From a bacterium BMS3Abin14 (GTDB taxonomy: Bacteria > BMS3Abin14): a stretch of 11,755 nt of DNA. The notes beneath the pieces were generated by a model that had not been told where the DNA came from, ran no database searches, and saw only the letters and a program-made list of their open reading frames with translations. How positions within the stretch are numbered: position 1 is the stretch's first letter; every line of letters begins with the position of its first letter. The stretch is taken from the NCBI GenBank assembly GCA_002897695.1, contig BDTG01000011.1, positions 1 through 11,755 on the forward strand, written 5' to 3'. Of the stretch, positions 6,555-11,755 are shown one piece after another. The position numbers were made by a program, and so were the translations under genes.

Positions 6555-6596
6555 TCACCCTCCCCTTAGTCCCCTCCCCTCAAGGGAGGGGAAGAG
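6555..6596 (+). repeat. C/G-rich palindromic dispersed repeat, copy 3
   Basis: It begins TCACCCTCCCC (identical to copy 1 over 11 bases) and has the CCCCTCCCCTC...GGGAGGGG core around CTCAAGGG. Together with copy 2 it forms GGGTGA-ATATG-TCACCC at 6544-6560, a perfect inverted junction between two opposed copies. Confidence 0.68.
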
Positions 6597-6617
6597 CAGT
6601 AAGGACCTGTTGAAGTA

Positions 6618-6639
6618 TCCAAGGCCCAACGTGGAAAGG
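6618..6639 (-). repeat. TTGGAC dispersed element, copy 2 (short)
   Basis: On the minus strand it carries TTTCCACGTTGG followed by GCCTTGGA. By my alignment it matches 4222-4243 at 19 of 22 positions, but it has fewer heptamer units than copy 1. Confidence 0.6.
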
Positions 6640-6641
6640 AC

Positions 6642-6662
6642 CTCAAATCCCAAACCTCAAAC
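6642..6662. repeat. Three tandem heptamers (CTCAAAC type)
   Basis: CTCAAAT, CCCAAAC and CTCAAAC follow one another without gaps. The unit length is 7 bp, the same as in the TTGGACN element next to it. Confidence 0.5.
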
Positions 6663-6664
6663 TA

Positions 6665-6692
6665 ATAATTTCAGGCCTCCGCCGGAGGTCAA
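6665..6692 (-). promoter_or_regulatory. trxB: Possible trxB promoter with dyad in the spacer
   Basis: On the minus strand TTGACC (6692-6687) is followed after 16 bp by AATTAT (6670-6665), 5/6 and 4/6 matches to sigma-70 boxes. The dyad CCTCCG-C-CGGAGG (6676-6688) fills the spacer. It lies just after the stop codon of the small gene at 6701, so the dyad could instead be a weak terminator for the genes upstream on this strand; the following bases (CCTGAAATTATT) are not a clean T-run. A transcript from here would cross the repeat pair before reaching trxB. Confidence 0.25.
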
Positions 6693-6700
6693 CAGGAGCC

Positions 6701-6772
6701 TCAGCTTCCACTCCCTGAACTCAGGATCCACAGGGCGAAGACGACGATTGCAATTATACCAAGGATATTCAT
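6701..6772 (-). CDS. Possible 23-residue single-pass membrane peptide
   Basis: The reading frame encodes MNILGIIAIVVFALWILSSG plus SGS. Residues 2-17 are almost wholly hydrophobic, enough for one membrane segment, and the tail is short and polar. The ATG overlaps the TGA stop of the CoA-binding-protein gene as ATGA (6772-6769), the typical arrangement for translational coupling. A perfect AGGAGG lies 11 nt upstream, inside the end of that gene. I know of no named family. Against it: a frame this short can occur by chance, and the Shine-Dalgarno spacing is longer than ideal. If real, it is a membrane-inserted small protein cotranscribed with its neighbour. Confidence 0.45.
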   Translation of the reverse strand: MNILGIIAIVVFALWILSSGSGS

Positions 6773-7164
6773 GACAGGCCATACCTCCTGTGTTCCTTGA
6801 GCATGCACAGGTCCATGATAACATCCAGCCCTGCGTCAAGGCACAGTTTTTCCGCCTCCGTATTGACAATGCCCTCCTGCAGCCAGAGTACCCTGGCGCC
6901 GATGGCCACAGCGTCCTGCGCGACGGGAAGAACGGTATCGGACCGGCGGAATACATCCACTATCTCCACAGGGAAAGGGATATCCTTCAAGGACGGGTAG
7001 GCCTTCTCTCCCAGGATCTCATCCGTTCCGGGGCGCACCGGGACGATCCTGTACCCCCGTGATTGCAGGTAGGCCGCAACCCCGTGGCTGGGTCGATCCG
7101 GTTTTGGCGACAATCCAACAACCGCGATTGTCCTGTATGTCTTAAGAATCTGTTCAACGGTCAT
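6769..7164 (-). CDS. CoA-binding domain protein (YccU/CoA_binding_2 type)
   Basis: A 131-residue single-domain Rossmann-like protein of the CoA_binding_2 family, resembling the nucleotide-binding domain of succinyl-CoA synthetase. Visible signatures: IAVVGLSPKPDRPSHGVAAY (glycine-rich turn after the first strand), RGYRIVPVRPGTDEILGEKAY, LWLQEGIVNTEAEKL and the closing VIMDLCMLKEH. The partner or substrate in the cell is unknown for most members. ATG at 7164 is preferred over ATG at 7203: the additional residues (MIFVSTFLGGLHE) are absent from the typical family start, the 7203 ATG lies within an AT-rich dyad and has no Shine-Dalgarno sequence, and a G-run is present before 7164. It is divergent from the MBL-fold gene and appears to have its own promoter (7250-7223). 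A small membrane ORF overlaps its stop. Confidence 0.88.
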   Translation of the reverse strand: MTVEQILKTYRTIAVVGLSPKPDRPSHGVAAYLQSRGYRIVPVRPGTDEILGEKAYPSLKDIPFPVEIVDVFRRSDTVLPVAQDAVAIGARVLWLQEGIVNTEAEKLCLDAGLDVIMDLCMLKEHRRYGLS

Positions 7165-7196
7165 CTCGTGCAGCCCCCCCAGAAAAGTTGACACAA

Positions 7197-7221
7197 ATAT
7201 CATTTCATGTATTCATGATAT
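7197..7221. promoter_or_regulatory. AT-rich dyad in divergent intergenic region, possible operator
   Basis: ATATCAT (7197-7203) and ATGATAT (7215-7221) are perfect inverted arms 11 bp apart. A second, offset dyad TCATG-TATT-CATGA lies inside (7205-7218). The site covers the predicted transcription start of the CoA-binding gene and lies about 57 bp before the ATG of the MBL gene, a place from which one regulator could control both. No regulator gene is next to it. Confidence 0.3.
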
Positions 7222-7222
7222 A

Positions 7223-7250
7223 CTAATAACATCGCCAATAGTTTTGTCAA
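7223..7250 (-). promoter_or_regulatory. Putative sigma-70 promoter for the CoA-binding gene
   Basis: On the minus strand a perfect TTGACA (7250-7245) is followed after 16 bp by TATTAG (7228-7223), four of six matches to a -10 box. Transcription would start near 7215, giving a leader of about 50 nt to ATG 7164. This supports the shorter start for that gene. Confidence 0.42.
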
Positions 7251-7265
7251 GGGAGATTGAATGAT

Positions 7266-7270
7266 GGAGG
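7266..7270 (+). promoter_or_regulatory. Ribosome binding site that fixes the MBL-fold gene start
   Basis: GGAGG followed by a 7-nt spacer (AAATATT) and ATG at 7278. This is the best Shine-Dalgarno sequence in the window, and it rules out the in-frame TTG at 7257, which would place the site inside the coding sequence. Confidence 0.8.
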
Positions 7271-7277
7271 AAATATT

Positions 7278-8114
7278 ATGAAGGCACGGGTAACGGTTCT
7301 TTGCGAGAATTCAGCTGTACGGCCCATGGGCATCATTGGAGAGCATGGTTTTGCCGCTCTCATCGAGAGGGGGGATGAGAAGGTTCTCTTCGACACCGGT
7401 CAGGGATATGCCCTGCTTCACAATGCGAGGATCATGGGGTTTGACCTCGCAGGGGTTAATAAAGTGGCCCTGAGCCACGGTCACTACGACCACACCGGCG
7501 GTCTGGCTGAGCTTCTCAAAGCCGGAGGGGAGCGGGATATCTACGCCCATCCGGGGATATTTGTCTCAAGGTACTGGAAAGGACCGGATGGGTCCATGAA
7601 ACCCATCGGGATCCCCTTCAACCGGGATTACCTCGAGGGTTTGGGCGCCCGGTTTCGTCTGGACAAGATGGCCCAGGAGGTGGCCGACGGAATATCCACC
7701 ACGGGCGAGATCGACAGGGTGACCCCCTTCGAGGGGGGGGATACGAGCATGTTTCTTTCCCCGGAGCCGGGTGGGGAGGTGGACCCGCTTCCCGATGACC
7801 TCTCGCTGGTGGTCGAGGGAGAGGCAGGCCTTATCGTTCTGCTGGGTTGCGCCCACGCGGGTCTGGTGAACATCCTCAAACATGTCGAAAAGATGCGGCC
7901 CGGCAAAAAAATCCACGCCGTTCTCGGAGGGACGCATCTGGGATTTTCCAGCGAGGAGCAGATGGCCGGCACCATTGAAGCCATGAAGGGCATGGGGGTG
8001 GAGAAGGTAGGGGCCAGCCACTGCACCGGTCTCGCCGGATCCTGCCGTCTCCGTGAGGCGGTGGGGGACGAAAAGTTTTTCTTCGCCGGCGCCGGTGCGG
8101 TGCTGGAAGCGTAG
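7278..8114 (+). CDS. Metallo-beta-lactamase-fold hydrolase, COG1237 type
   Basis: A 278-residue MBL-fold protein, no signal peptide. The dinuclear metal site is plain: LSHGHYDHTGG (HxHxDH), then AHPGIF, GCAHAGLVNIL, a GGTHLGF motif and ASHCTG near the C-terminus supplying further His ligands. The N-terminal LCENSAVRP and KVLFDTGQGYALLHNARIMGFDL segments are typical of COG1237, whose archaeal member is linked to the 7,8-dihydropterin-6-methyl-(ribofuranosyl)aminobenzene phosphate synthase step of methanopterin synthesis. Bacterial members mostly have no demonstrated substrate, and nothing in this window points to pterin synthesis, so I leave the product general. ATG 7278 is fixed by GGAGG. Divergent from the CoA-binding gene. 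The following 101 bp (8115-8215) show no convincing terminator or promoter. Confidence 0.88.
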   Translation: MKARVTVLCENSAVRPMGIIGEHGFAALIERGDEKVLFDTGQGYALLHNARIMGFDLAGVNKVALSHGHYDHTGGLAELLKAGGERDIYAHPGIFVSRYWKGPDGSMKPIGIPFNRDYLEGLGARFRLDKMAQEVADGISTTGEIDRVTPFEGGDTSMFLSPEPGGEVDPLPDDLSLVVEGEAGLIVLLGCAHAGLVNILKHVEKMRPGKKIHAVLGGTHLGFSSEEQMAGTIEAMKGMGVEKVGASHCTGLAGSCRLREAVGDEKFFFAGAGAVLEA

Positions 8115-8215
8115 TTGTAACAATCCTGGCGGTTTAACAGTAGTGCTTGTATATCTTGGTTTTGCGTGATTAAGACCGGATATGTTTCGCTACACTTGAT
8201 GGGGGATGGTGCGCC

Positions 8216-8860
8216 ATGGATTGCCGAAAGTTCGAAAGCCGGATCGACGGATACCTTCGCAATGACCTGTCCGCCGACGATCAGCGCAAGGTGGATTCCC
8301 ACCTTGAGACCTGTGCTGTTTGCAGAGAAACCCTGGCTGAACACCAGGCGTTGGAAGCCATCCTCGACAGGGCCGCCGAGTGGACCGTTGATCCTCCGCC
8401 ATTCCTCACCCGGAAAATAGTTTCCAATCTGCCGGCCAGTGTAGCTTCCGGTTTCTGGTCGTGGAAGGTAATGCATCCCATTGTTGCGGTCGTTTCCCTG
8501 ATCCTTGCCCTGGCCATCGGTTTCGTGGGAAGGGACGTCATAGTCGGCAGACAGCCGGTCGATGTTCAACGTGCCCAGACCATCCGGATTATATTCTATT
8601 CCCCGGAGGCCTCATCGGTGGCCCTCATCGGGGATTTCAACGATTGGGGACAGAGGGACGTCACCTTGGCGCAGTCCAGCGACAGAGGTATCTGGGAGTT
8701 TTCCATGACCCTCAAGCCCGGGGTCTACCACTACAATATGCTGGTCGACGGGGAGAAATGGGTCGCCAACCCCAAATCGGCCTCCCTGGTGCCGGATGGT
8801 TTCGGCGGGTATGACTCGGTTCTGGTTGTGAGTGAAAAATGTCAGGACGACTGTACGTAA
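8216..8860 (+). CDS. Anti-sigma-like zinc-finger membrane protein with C-terminal glycogen-binding-like (CBM48/E-set) domain
   Basis: Three parts are visible in 214 residues. Residues 1-45 are a zf-HC2 anti-sigma zinc finger, C3-x25-H29-x3-C33-x2-C36. Residues about 87-105 (HPIVAVVSLILALAIGFVG) are one membrane helix. Residues about 122-207 are an immunoglobulin-like E-set/CBM48 domain of the AMPK-beta glycogen-binding type: VALIGDFNDWG, LKPGVYHYNMLVDGEKWVANP and a closing YDSVLVV strand. Compared from memory with AMPK beta, the two ligand-stacking Trp are kept (W in GDFNDW and in GEKW), while the Lys of YKFFVDG is Asn. By topology the zinc finger is cytoplasmic, placed to hold a sigma factor, and the beta domain is outside. 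No sigma factor gene lies beside it here. GGGGGA lies 9 nt before the ATG. The next gene starts 22 bp before this one ends. Domain calls are firm; the anti-sigma function is inferred. Confidence 0.85.
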   Translation: MDCRKFESRIDGYLRNDLSADDQRKVDSHLETCAVCRETLAEHQALEAILDRAAEWTVDPPPFLTRKIVSNLPASVASGFWSWKVMHPIVAVVSLILALAIGFVGRDVIVGRQPVDVQRAQTIRIIFYSPEASSVALIGDFNDWGQRDVTLAQSSDRGIWEFSMTLKPGVYHYNMLVDGEKWVANPKSASLVPDGFGGYDSVLVVSEKCQDDCT

Positions 8861-9411
8861 GGTGTGTGACGGCTCTTCTGCCGCTGGTCCTGGTTTTTTC
8901 TTTAACCATGGCCGTTTCCGCGGAAGGAAATGATCTCCGCTCGGTCCTTCAGAATGCCTATGGTGAATCCGTGTCGTCCAAAGCGGCGGCCCTCGGATTC
9001 CTGGATTTGACCGGGGAAGAGGCTGGTTACCTGAAGGAAACCGTGGAGATGTTCGCCGGTGCCGGCTTCTCCGCCCGGTTATGTCTTGACTACCTGGACC
9101 TGGCGTCCGGCCTTGTCGGCGCCGGTATCAGTCTCAAGGATATTGAGGCCAAAGTCAGGGAGGGGATCGCCAAGAACGCCGGAGGTTCCAGGGTTGTGGC
9201 TGTCATCACCGACAGGACCCAGTGGTTGAAAAAGGCAAGGGCGCTTACACTCTCGTTGGAAAATGACGGGGTTTCCTTCCTGGACAAACAGATGTCCTAC
9301 CGGGTTTTCGCGGACTATCTGGCCAGGGGAGTAAGCGGTGAGGACCTGGGTACGCACGTAATGCTTCGGGAGCTGGACGATTATCCGGCGTTGGAGAACC
9401 TTGTCAGGTAA
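8839..9411 (+). CDS. Exported protein of unknown function
   Basis: A 190-residue protein with a clear Sec signal peptide: basic start (MSGRLYVR), hydrophobic core (TALLPLVLVFSLTM) and a cleavage site after AVSA, before EGND. The mature part (about 160 residues) looks mostly helical, with LTGEEAGYLKETVEMFAGAGF and LVGAGISLKDIEAKVREGI segments, and has no Cys pair, heme motif or catalytic motif I recognise. It overlaps the preceding membrane-protein gene by 22 bp in another frame, so the two are very probably cotranscribed and coupled. The Shine-Dalgarno sequence is weak (GTGAG), as is common for coupled starts. The cytochrome gene begins 77 bp downstream. A role as a periplasmic partner of one of these neighbours is inference from position. 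Confidence 0.78.
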   Translation: MSGRLYVRCVTALLPLVLVFSLTMAVSAEGNDLRSVLQNAYGESVSSKAAALGFLDLTGEEAGYLKETVEMFAGAGFSARLCLDYLDLASGLVGAGISLKDIEAKVREGIAKNAGGSRVVAVITDRTQWLKKARALTLSLENDGVSFLDKQMSYRVFADYLARGVSGEDLGTHVMLRELDDYPALENLVR

Positions 9412-9488
9412 TCGTCCGGTATGGGGATTTCGGCTGGATTTTTCAGGCCTGAGATGGGATTCTTTTTTGTAGGGAGAAGGGGGTTTTC

Positions 9489-11755
9489 GTGAGATTGAGG
9501 ATAGGGATTTTTGTCCTTGCCTTCGTGTGGACAATATTTCCATTAGGGGCGTCCGCCCTCCCCCTGACGGGCGGGCTCCATGACCTGACGTCCGTGGCCG
9601 GCGCACCCGCCGATATCTGTCGGGAATGCCATATTCCGCACAACGCCAGGGAAAAGGCCCTTTATATCCGCGATCTGACACCTGACACCGTAAATCTGAA
9701 TGACAACTGCTATGACTGTCATGACACCAACCGGGTCGTGCTTTCGTCCCCCCCGCAGCCTCCAACCTGGGCGACTTCCGCCCCCGATGTTGGTTATCTG
9801 AAAGGCTCTCTTCACGACTGGAAGAGGACGGGGAATACACAGCCCATCGCGACCACCGGAAGCTGCTCACCATGCCACGATATACACCTTCCCGATGCCA
9901 CAACGGCTTCCTATATGGGTACCTGGTTCACGACAGCCCGTCTGTGGACCAGGGATCTGTCCCTCGACCTCGCCGAGTATTACCAGAAACGTGACCTCAG
10001 CAGGACATCAGGCACCCCGAATAATGATGGGCCGAACTACCTCGTCGGTTCTACTATCCTCTGTTACGACTGCCACGGCGGCGCCGCCCGCAGGGCTCCG
10101 ACGGGGGATCCTTTCGTGCCGGATGACTCCAATTTCTCCCCCGCTCCCCAGGACGTCGCCTTTGGAGGGGACAGGGGTGTAAAGGCTTTATCGGACGGTT
10201 CCAACGTGGGCTATTATGAGTTGCCCGACGGTTATGAACCCGCCGATGTGACACATGTGGCGCCGTCGATGTCCGCGGTCAGGGACAGCCCCGACAACCC
10301 CGACAATCTTCCTGGAGGGCATTACGTGCTGTCACGAATGGGCAACAGCGGAACCGCCCAGGATGACAACTACGAGGTGCGCGATCCTGATGGAACCCTT
10401 CTTTACAGGATCAGCATCGGCGATAAACTGCCATGTGAAATGTGTCATGACCCTCACCTGAAGGAATCGGCGACCAACACCCAGCCCGACGAGGTCTTCT
10501 TCCGACGCGATATACACACGGGAGAAAACGGGATCATCACCAGGACGGAGAGCGTTTTTAACGGTAAGCTCGAGGCCAGTTCACACACCCGGAACGGGGC
10601 GGGAGGAATTGGGGACGGACGTCTCATGTGCATCTACTGCCATGGCACCGGCGATTGGGATGGGACCCAGTTCCCCTCCACGGGTATCTCTCCCCTGGTC
10701 GTGGATTGGGGCCGGAAGCTGACGATCTTCGGGATTAGAATCCGGACCGGAACCTATGCCGACGAGTCACCGGCCTTTCCTCCGCCCAACACGGTTCCCG
10801 ACCATTTTAAAACGGCTACGAGGGCATGCGCCGACTGCCATCAGCACAACAATACCATGAGTACCAACTGCAATGCCTGTCACGGGAGCCTTGCCACAGG
10901 TCAATACTGGCCCGACGGTTCCGGCGGCAGTCCCGCCTATGTTGACGACGACGCGGGCTCTCACGACAGGCACATGCTGGCCGTGGGACAGTATCTAGGA
11001 TACGGCGATTACACGGTAACCATGTATGACAATGCCCAGCAGAAGACCATCTGCGCCTTCTGCCACCCCACTCCCGGCGGACCTGGCCACAACCTGAATA
11101 CTGCCGGGAGCCCGGCCACCAGGGTGGACGTCCTGGGCGATGGCTTCACGGCGGGTACATTCACGGTGTTTGGTGTGGGCGCTCAGACAATAAAGGCCGA
11201 CACGAACAACGCGGCCGCCTATTCTCAGGCATCCGAAACGTGCTCCAATGTGGACTGCCACTATGAGAAAACGACCCCGGCCTATGGCGGGTCCGGTTGG
11301 AACGGGGGCGACGCGGCAGGAAACGACCCCGACTGTCTTACATGTCATTACTACCGTGACACCGGCACCTATGCGGCGATCCCCTACACCATAGGTGATC
11401 TCCCCGACGCACACCAGGTTCACGTGGCCGGAATCCTGCCTCCAGACAACGCGCAGAGCCATAATTACCCGTGTTCCTACTGCCACGACGTGACGGGCTA
11501 CACCACCGCCCATACCAACGGTGAGATCGATCTTAGCGACGCGGGCAGCCCGAACCAGAGTGTGGACGGCGACCCCAATGACGAGACGATCACACCTACG
11601 AGTACCGCCGTGAAGTATGGCGCAGGATCAGCCGACGCCACATGCGCCAACTTCTATTGCCACGGGGCGGACTTCAGCGCACCCACCCAGGGAACGAACG
11701 TCTCACCCATCTGGAACAGCCAGTCCACAGCCTACTGCAGCGCCTGCCATGATGT
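9489..11755 (+). CDS. Exported multiheme cytochrome c, at least 14 heme motifs, 3'-truncated by window edge
   Basis: The frame is open from GTG 9489 to the last base (755 complete codons, no stop), so the C-terminus is missing. It starts with a signal peptide (MRLRIGIFVLAFVWTIF, cleavage near GASA-LP). Heme-binding motifs begin at 9618 CRECH, 9708 CYDCH, 9864 CSPCH, 10062 CYDCH, 10434 CEMCH, 10629 CIYCH, 10827 CADCH, 10869 CNACH, 11052 CAFCH, 11241 CSNVDCH, 11334 CLTCH, 11472 CSYCH, 11643 CANFYCH and 11736 CSACH: twelve CX2CH and two CX4CH. Each CX4CH is followed by a Trp-Asn and then a CX2CH about 30 residues on, the 'GSu_C4xC__C2xCH' unit known from Geobacter. CRECHIPH and CEMCHDPH resemble doubled-CXXCH domains. 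Likely an extracytoplasmic electron-transfer protein; partner and acceptor unknown. A purine-rich site (AGGGAGAAGGGGG) precedes the GTG. No membrane helix follows the signal peptide in the visible part. Confidence 0.92.
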   Translation, partial: MRLRIGIFVLAFVWTIFPLGASALPLTGGLHDLTSVAGAPADICRECHIPHNAREKALYIRDLTPDTVNLNDNCYDCHDTNRVVLSSPPQPPTWATSAPDVGYLKGSLHDWKRTGNTQPIATTGSCSPCHDIHLPDATTASYMGTWFTTARLWTRDLSLDLAEYYQKRDLSRTSGTPNNDGPNYLVGSTILCYDCHGGAARRAPTGDPFVPDDSNFSPAPQDVAFGGDRGVKALSDGSNVGYYELPDGYEPADVTHVAPSMSAVRDSPDNPDNLPGGHYVLSRMGNSGTAQDDNYEVRDPDGTLLYRISIGDKLPCEMCHDPHLKESATNTQPDEVFFRRDIHTGENGIITRTESVFNGKLEASSHTRNGAGGIGDGRLMCIYCHGTGDWDGTQFPSTGISPLVVDWGRKLTIFGIRIRTGTYADESPAFPPPNTVPDHFKTATRACADCHQHNNTMSTNCNACHGSLATGQYWPDGSGGSPAYVDDDAGSHDRHMLAVGQYLGYGDYTVTMYDNAQQKTICAFCHPTPGGPGHNLNTAGSPATRVDVLGDGFTAGTFTVFGVGAQTIKADTNNAAAYSQASETCSNVDCHYEKTTPAYGGSGWNGGDAAGNDPDCLTCHYYRDTGTYAAIPYTIGDLPDAHQVHVAGILPPDNAQSHNYPCSYCHDVTGYTTAHTNGEIDLSDAGSPNQSVDGDPNDETITPTSTAVKYGAGSADATCANFYCHGADFSAPTQGTNVSPIWNSQSTAYCSACHD

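Larger units (their letters stand above)
6487..6700. other. Gene-free repeat mosaic upstream of trxB
   Basis: This stretch of about 214 bp holds, left to right, an inverted pair of C/G-rich repeats (6510-6596), an inverted copy of the TTGGAC element (6618-6639), a CTCAAAC heptamer run (6642-6662) and a possible trxB promoter with a dyad (6665-6692). No credible gene is seen. It is made of the same kinds of element as the 4031-4252 region. Confidence 0.65.

Noticed and set aside
6487-6558. 24-residue N-terminal extension of thioredoxin reductase from GTG 6558
   Set aside because: The extension is encoded by the C/G-rich repeat, and the family starts just before the YDLIIIGGGPAG strand, matching ATG 6486.
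4031-6662. CRISPR array or transposon ends suggested by repeated sequences
   Set aside because: The repeats are not regularly spaced with unique spacers, no cas or transposase gene is present, and copies occur in both orientations in intergenic DNA, fitting dispersed REP-like elements better.
7257-7277. TTG start for the MBL-fold protein
   Set aside because: It would put the GGAGG ribosome binding site inside the gene; ATG 7278 has ideal spacing.
10300-10345. Possible frameshift in the cytochrome gene, because the neighbouring frame reads ITCCHEW here
   Set aside because: The main frame is open throughout, and DNLPGGHYVL...AQDDNYEVRDPDGTLLYRISIGDKLPCEMCHDPH reads as continuous protein; CCHE alone does not give a CX2CH motif.
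10995-11513. Open frame of 172 codons on the minus strand
   Set aside because: It lies opposite the cytochrome gene, whose regularly spaced heme motifs prove the plus-strand frame. The antisense Val/Gly-rich translation is a by-product of codon use.

Overview
The window looks like chromosomal DNA from a free-living, probably anaerobic Gram-negative bacterium of the Desulfobacterota/'Deltaproteobacteria' type, or a lineage with a similar lifestyle. The signs are moderately high GC (upper 50s by eye), a secreted cytochrome c of at least 14 hemes with the CX4CH/CX2CH pairing best known from Geobacter-like bacteria, an anti-sigma-like membrane protein, and short dispersed intergenic repeats. The taxonomic assignment is inference; no rRNA or other phylogenetic marker is present.

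Layout. (1) 1-1044: the 3' part of a hybrid sensor histidine kinase with a C-terminal receiver domain. (2) 1095-2495: a CCA-adding/poly(A)-polymerase-family tRNA nucleotidyltransferase with an HD domain. It converges with, and overlaps by 38 bp, (3) 2458-4029 on the minus strand, a two-domain APH-like kinase plus P-loop kinase. (4) 4030-4385: a mosaic of dispersed repeats and a possible operator/promoter, leading into (5) 4386-5249, an unrecognised alpha-helical repeat protein. (6) 6486-5337, minus strand: trxB followed by a small FmdB-type zinc ribbon gene. (7) 6487-6700: a second repeat mosaic. (8) 7164-6701, minus strand: a CoA-binding-fold protein with a possible 23-residue membrane peptide gene coupled to its stop codon. 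(9) 7278-8114, plus strand and divergent from (8): a metallo-beta-lactamase-fold hydrolase. (10) 8216-11755: three envelope genes in series, namely a zinc-finger/transmembrane/glycogen-binding-like protein, an exported protein of unknown function, and a giant multiheme cytochrome c that runs off the window.

How it fits together. Most of the first 8 kb is unrelated housekeeping and regulation. The last 3.5 kb could be a functional unit: a membrane anti-sigma-like protein that carries a carbohydrate-binding-like fold outside the membrane instead of an obvious sensor, translationally coupled to a small exported protein and followed by an extracytoplasmic electron-transfer cytochrome. That link is inferred from order and spacing only.

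A second theme is the intergenic DNA. At least four kinds of short repeat recur in both orientations: a 36-bp TGTCATTGCGA...GCAATC element, a C/G-rich palindromic element, a TTGGAC heptamer element and a CTCAAAC heptamer run. Several lie directly against start codons. They create spurious N-terminal extensions for two genes, may contribute the start codon of the tRNA nucleotidyltransferase, and apparently supply the Shine-Dalgarno sequence of the two-domain kinase.
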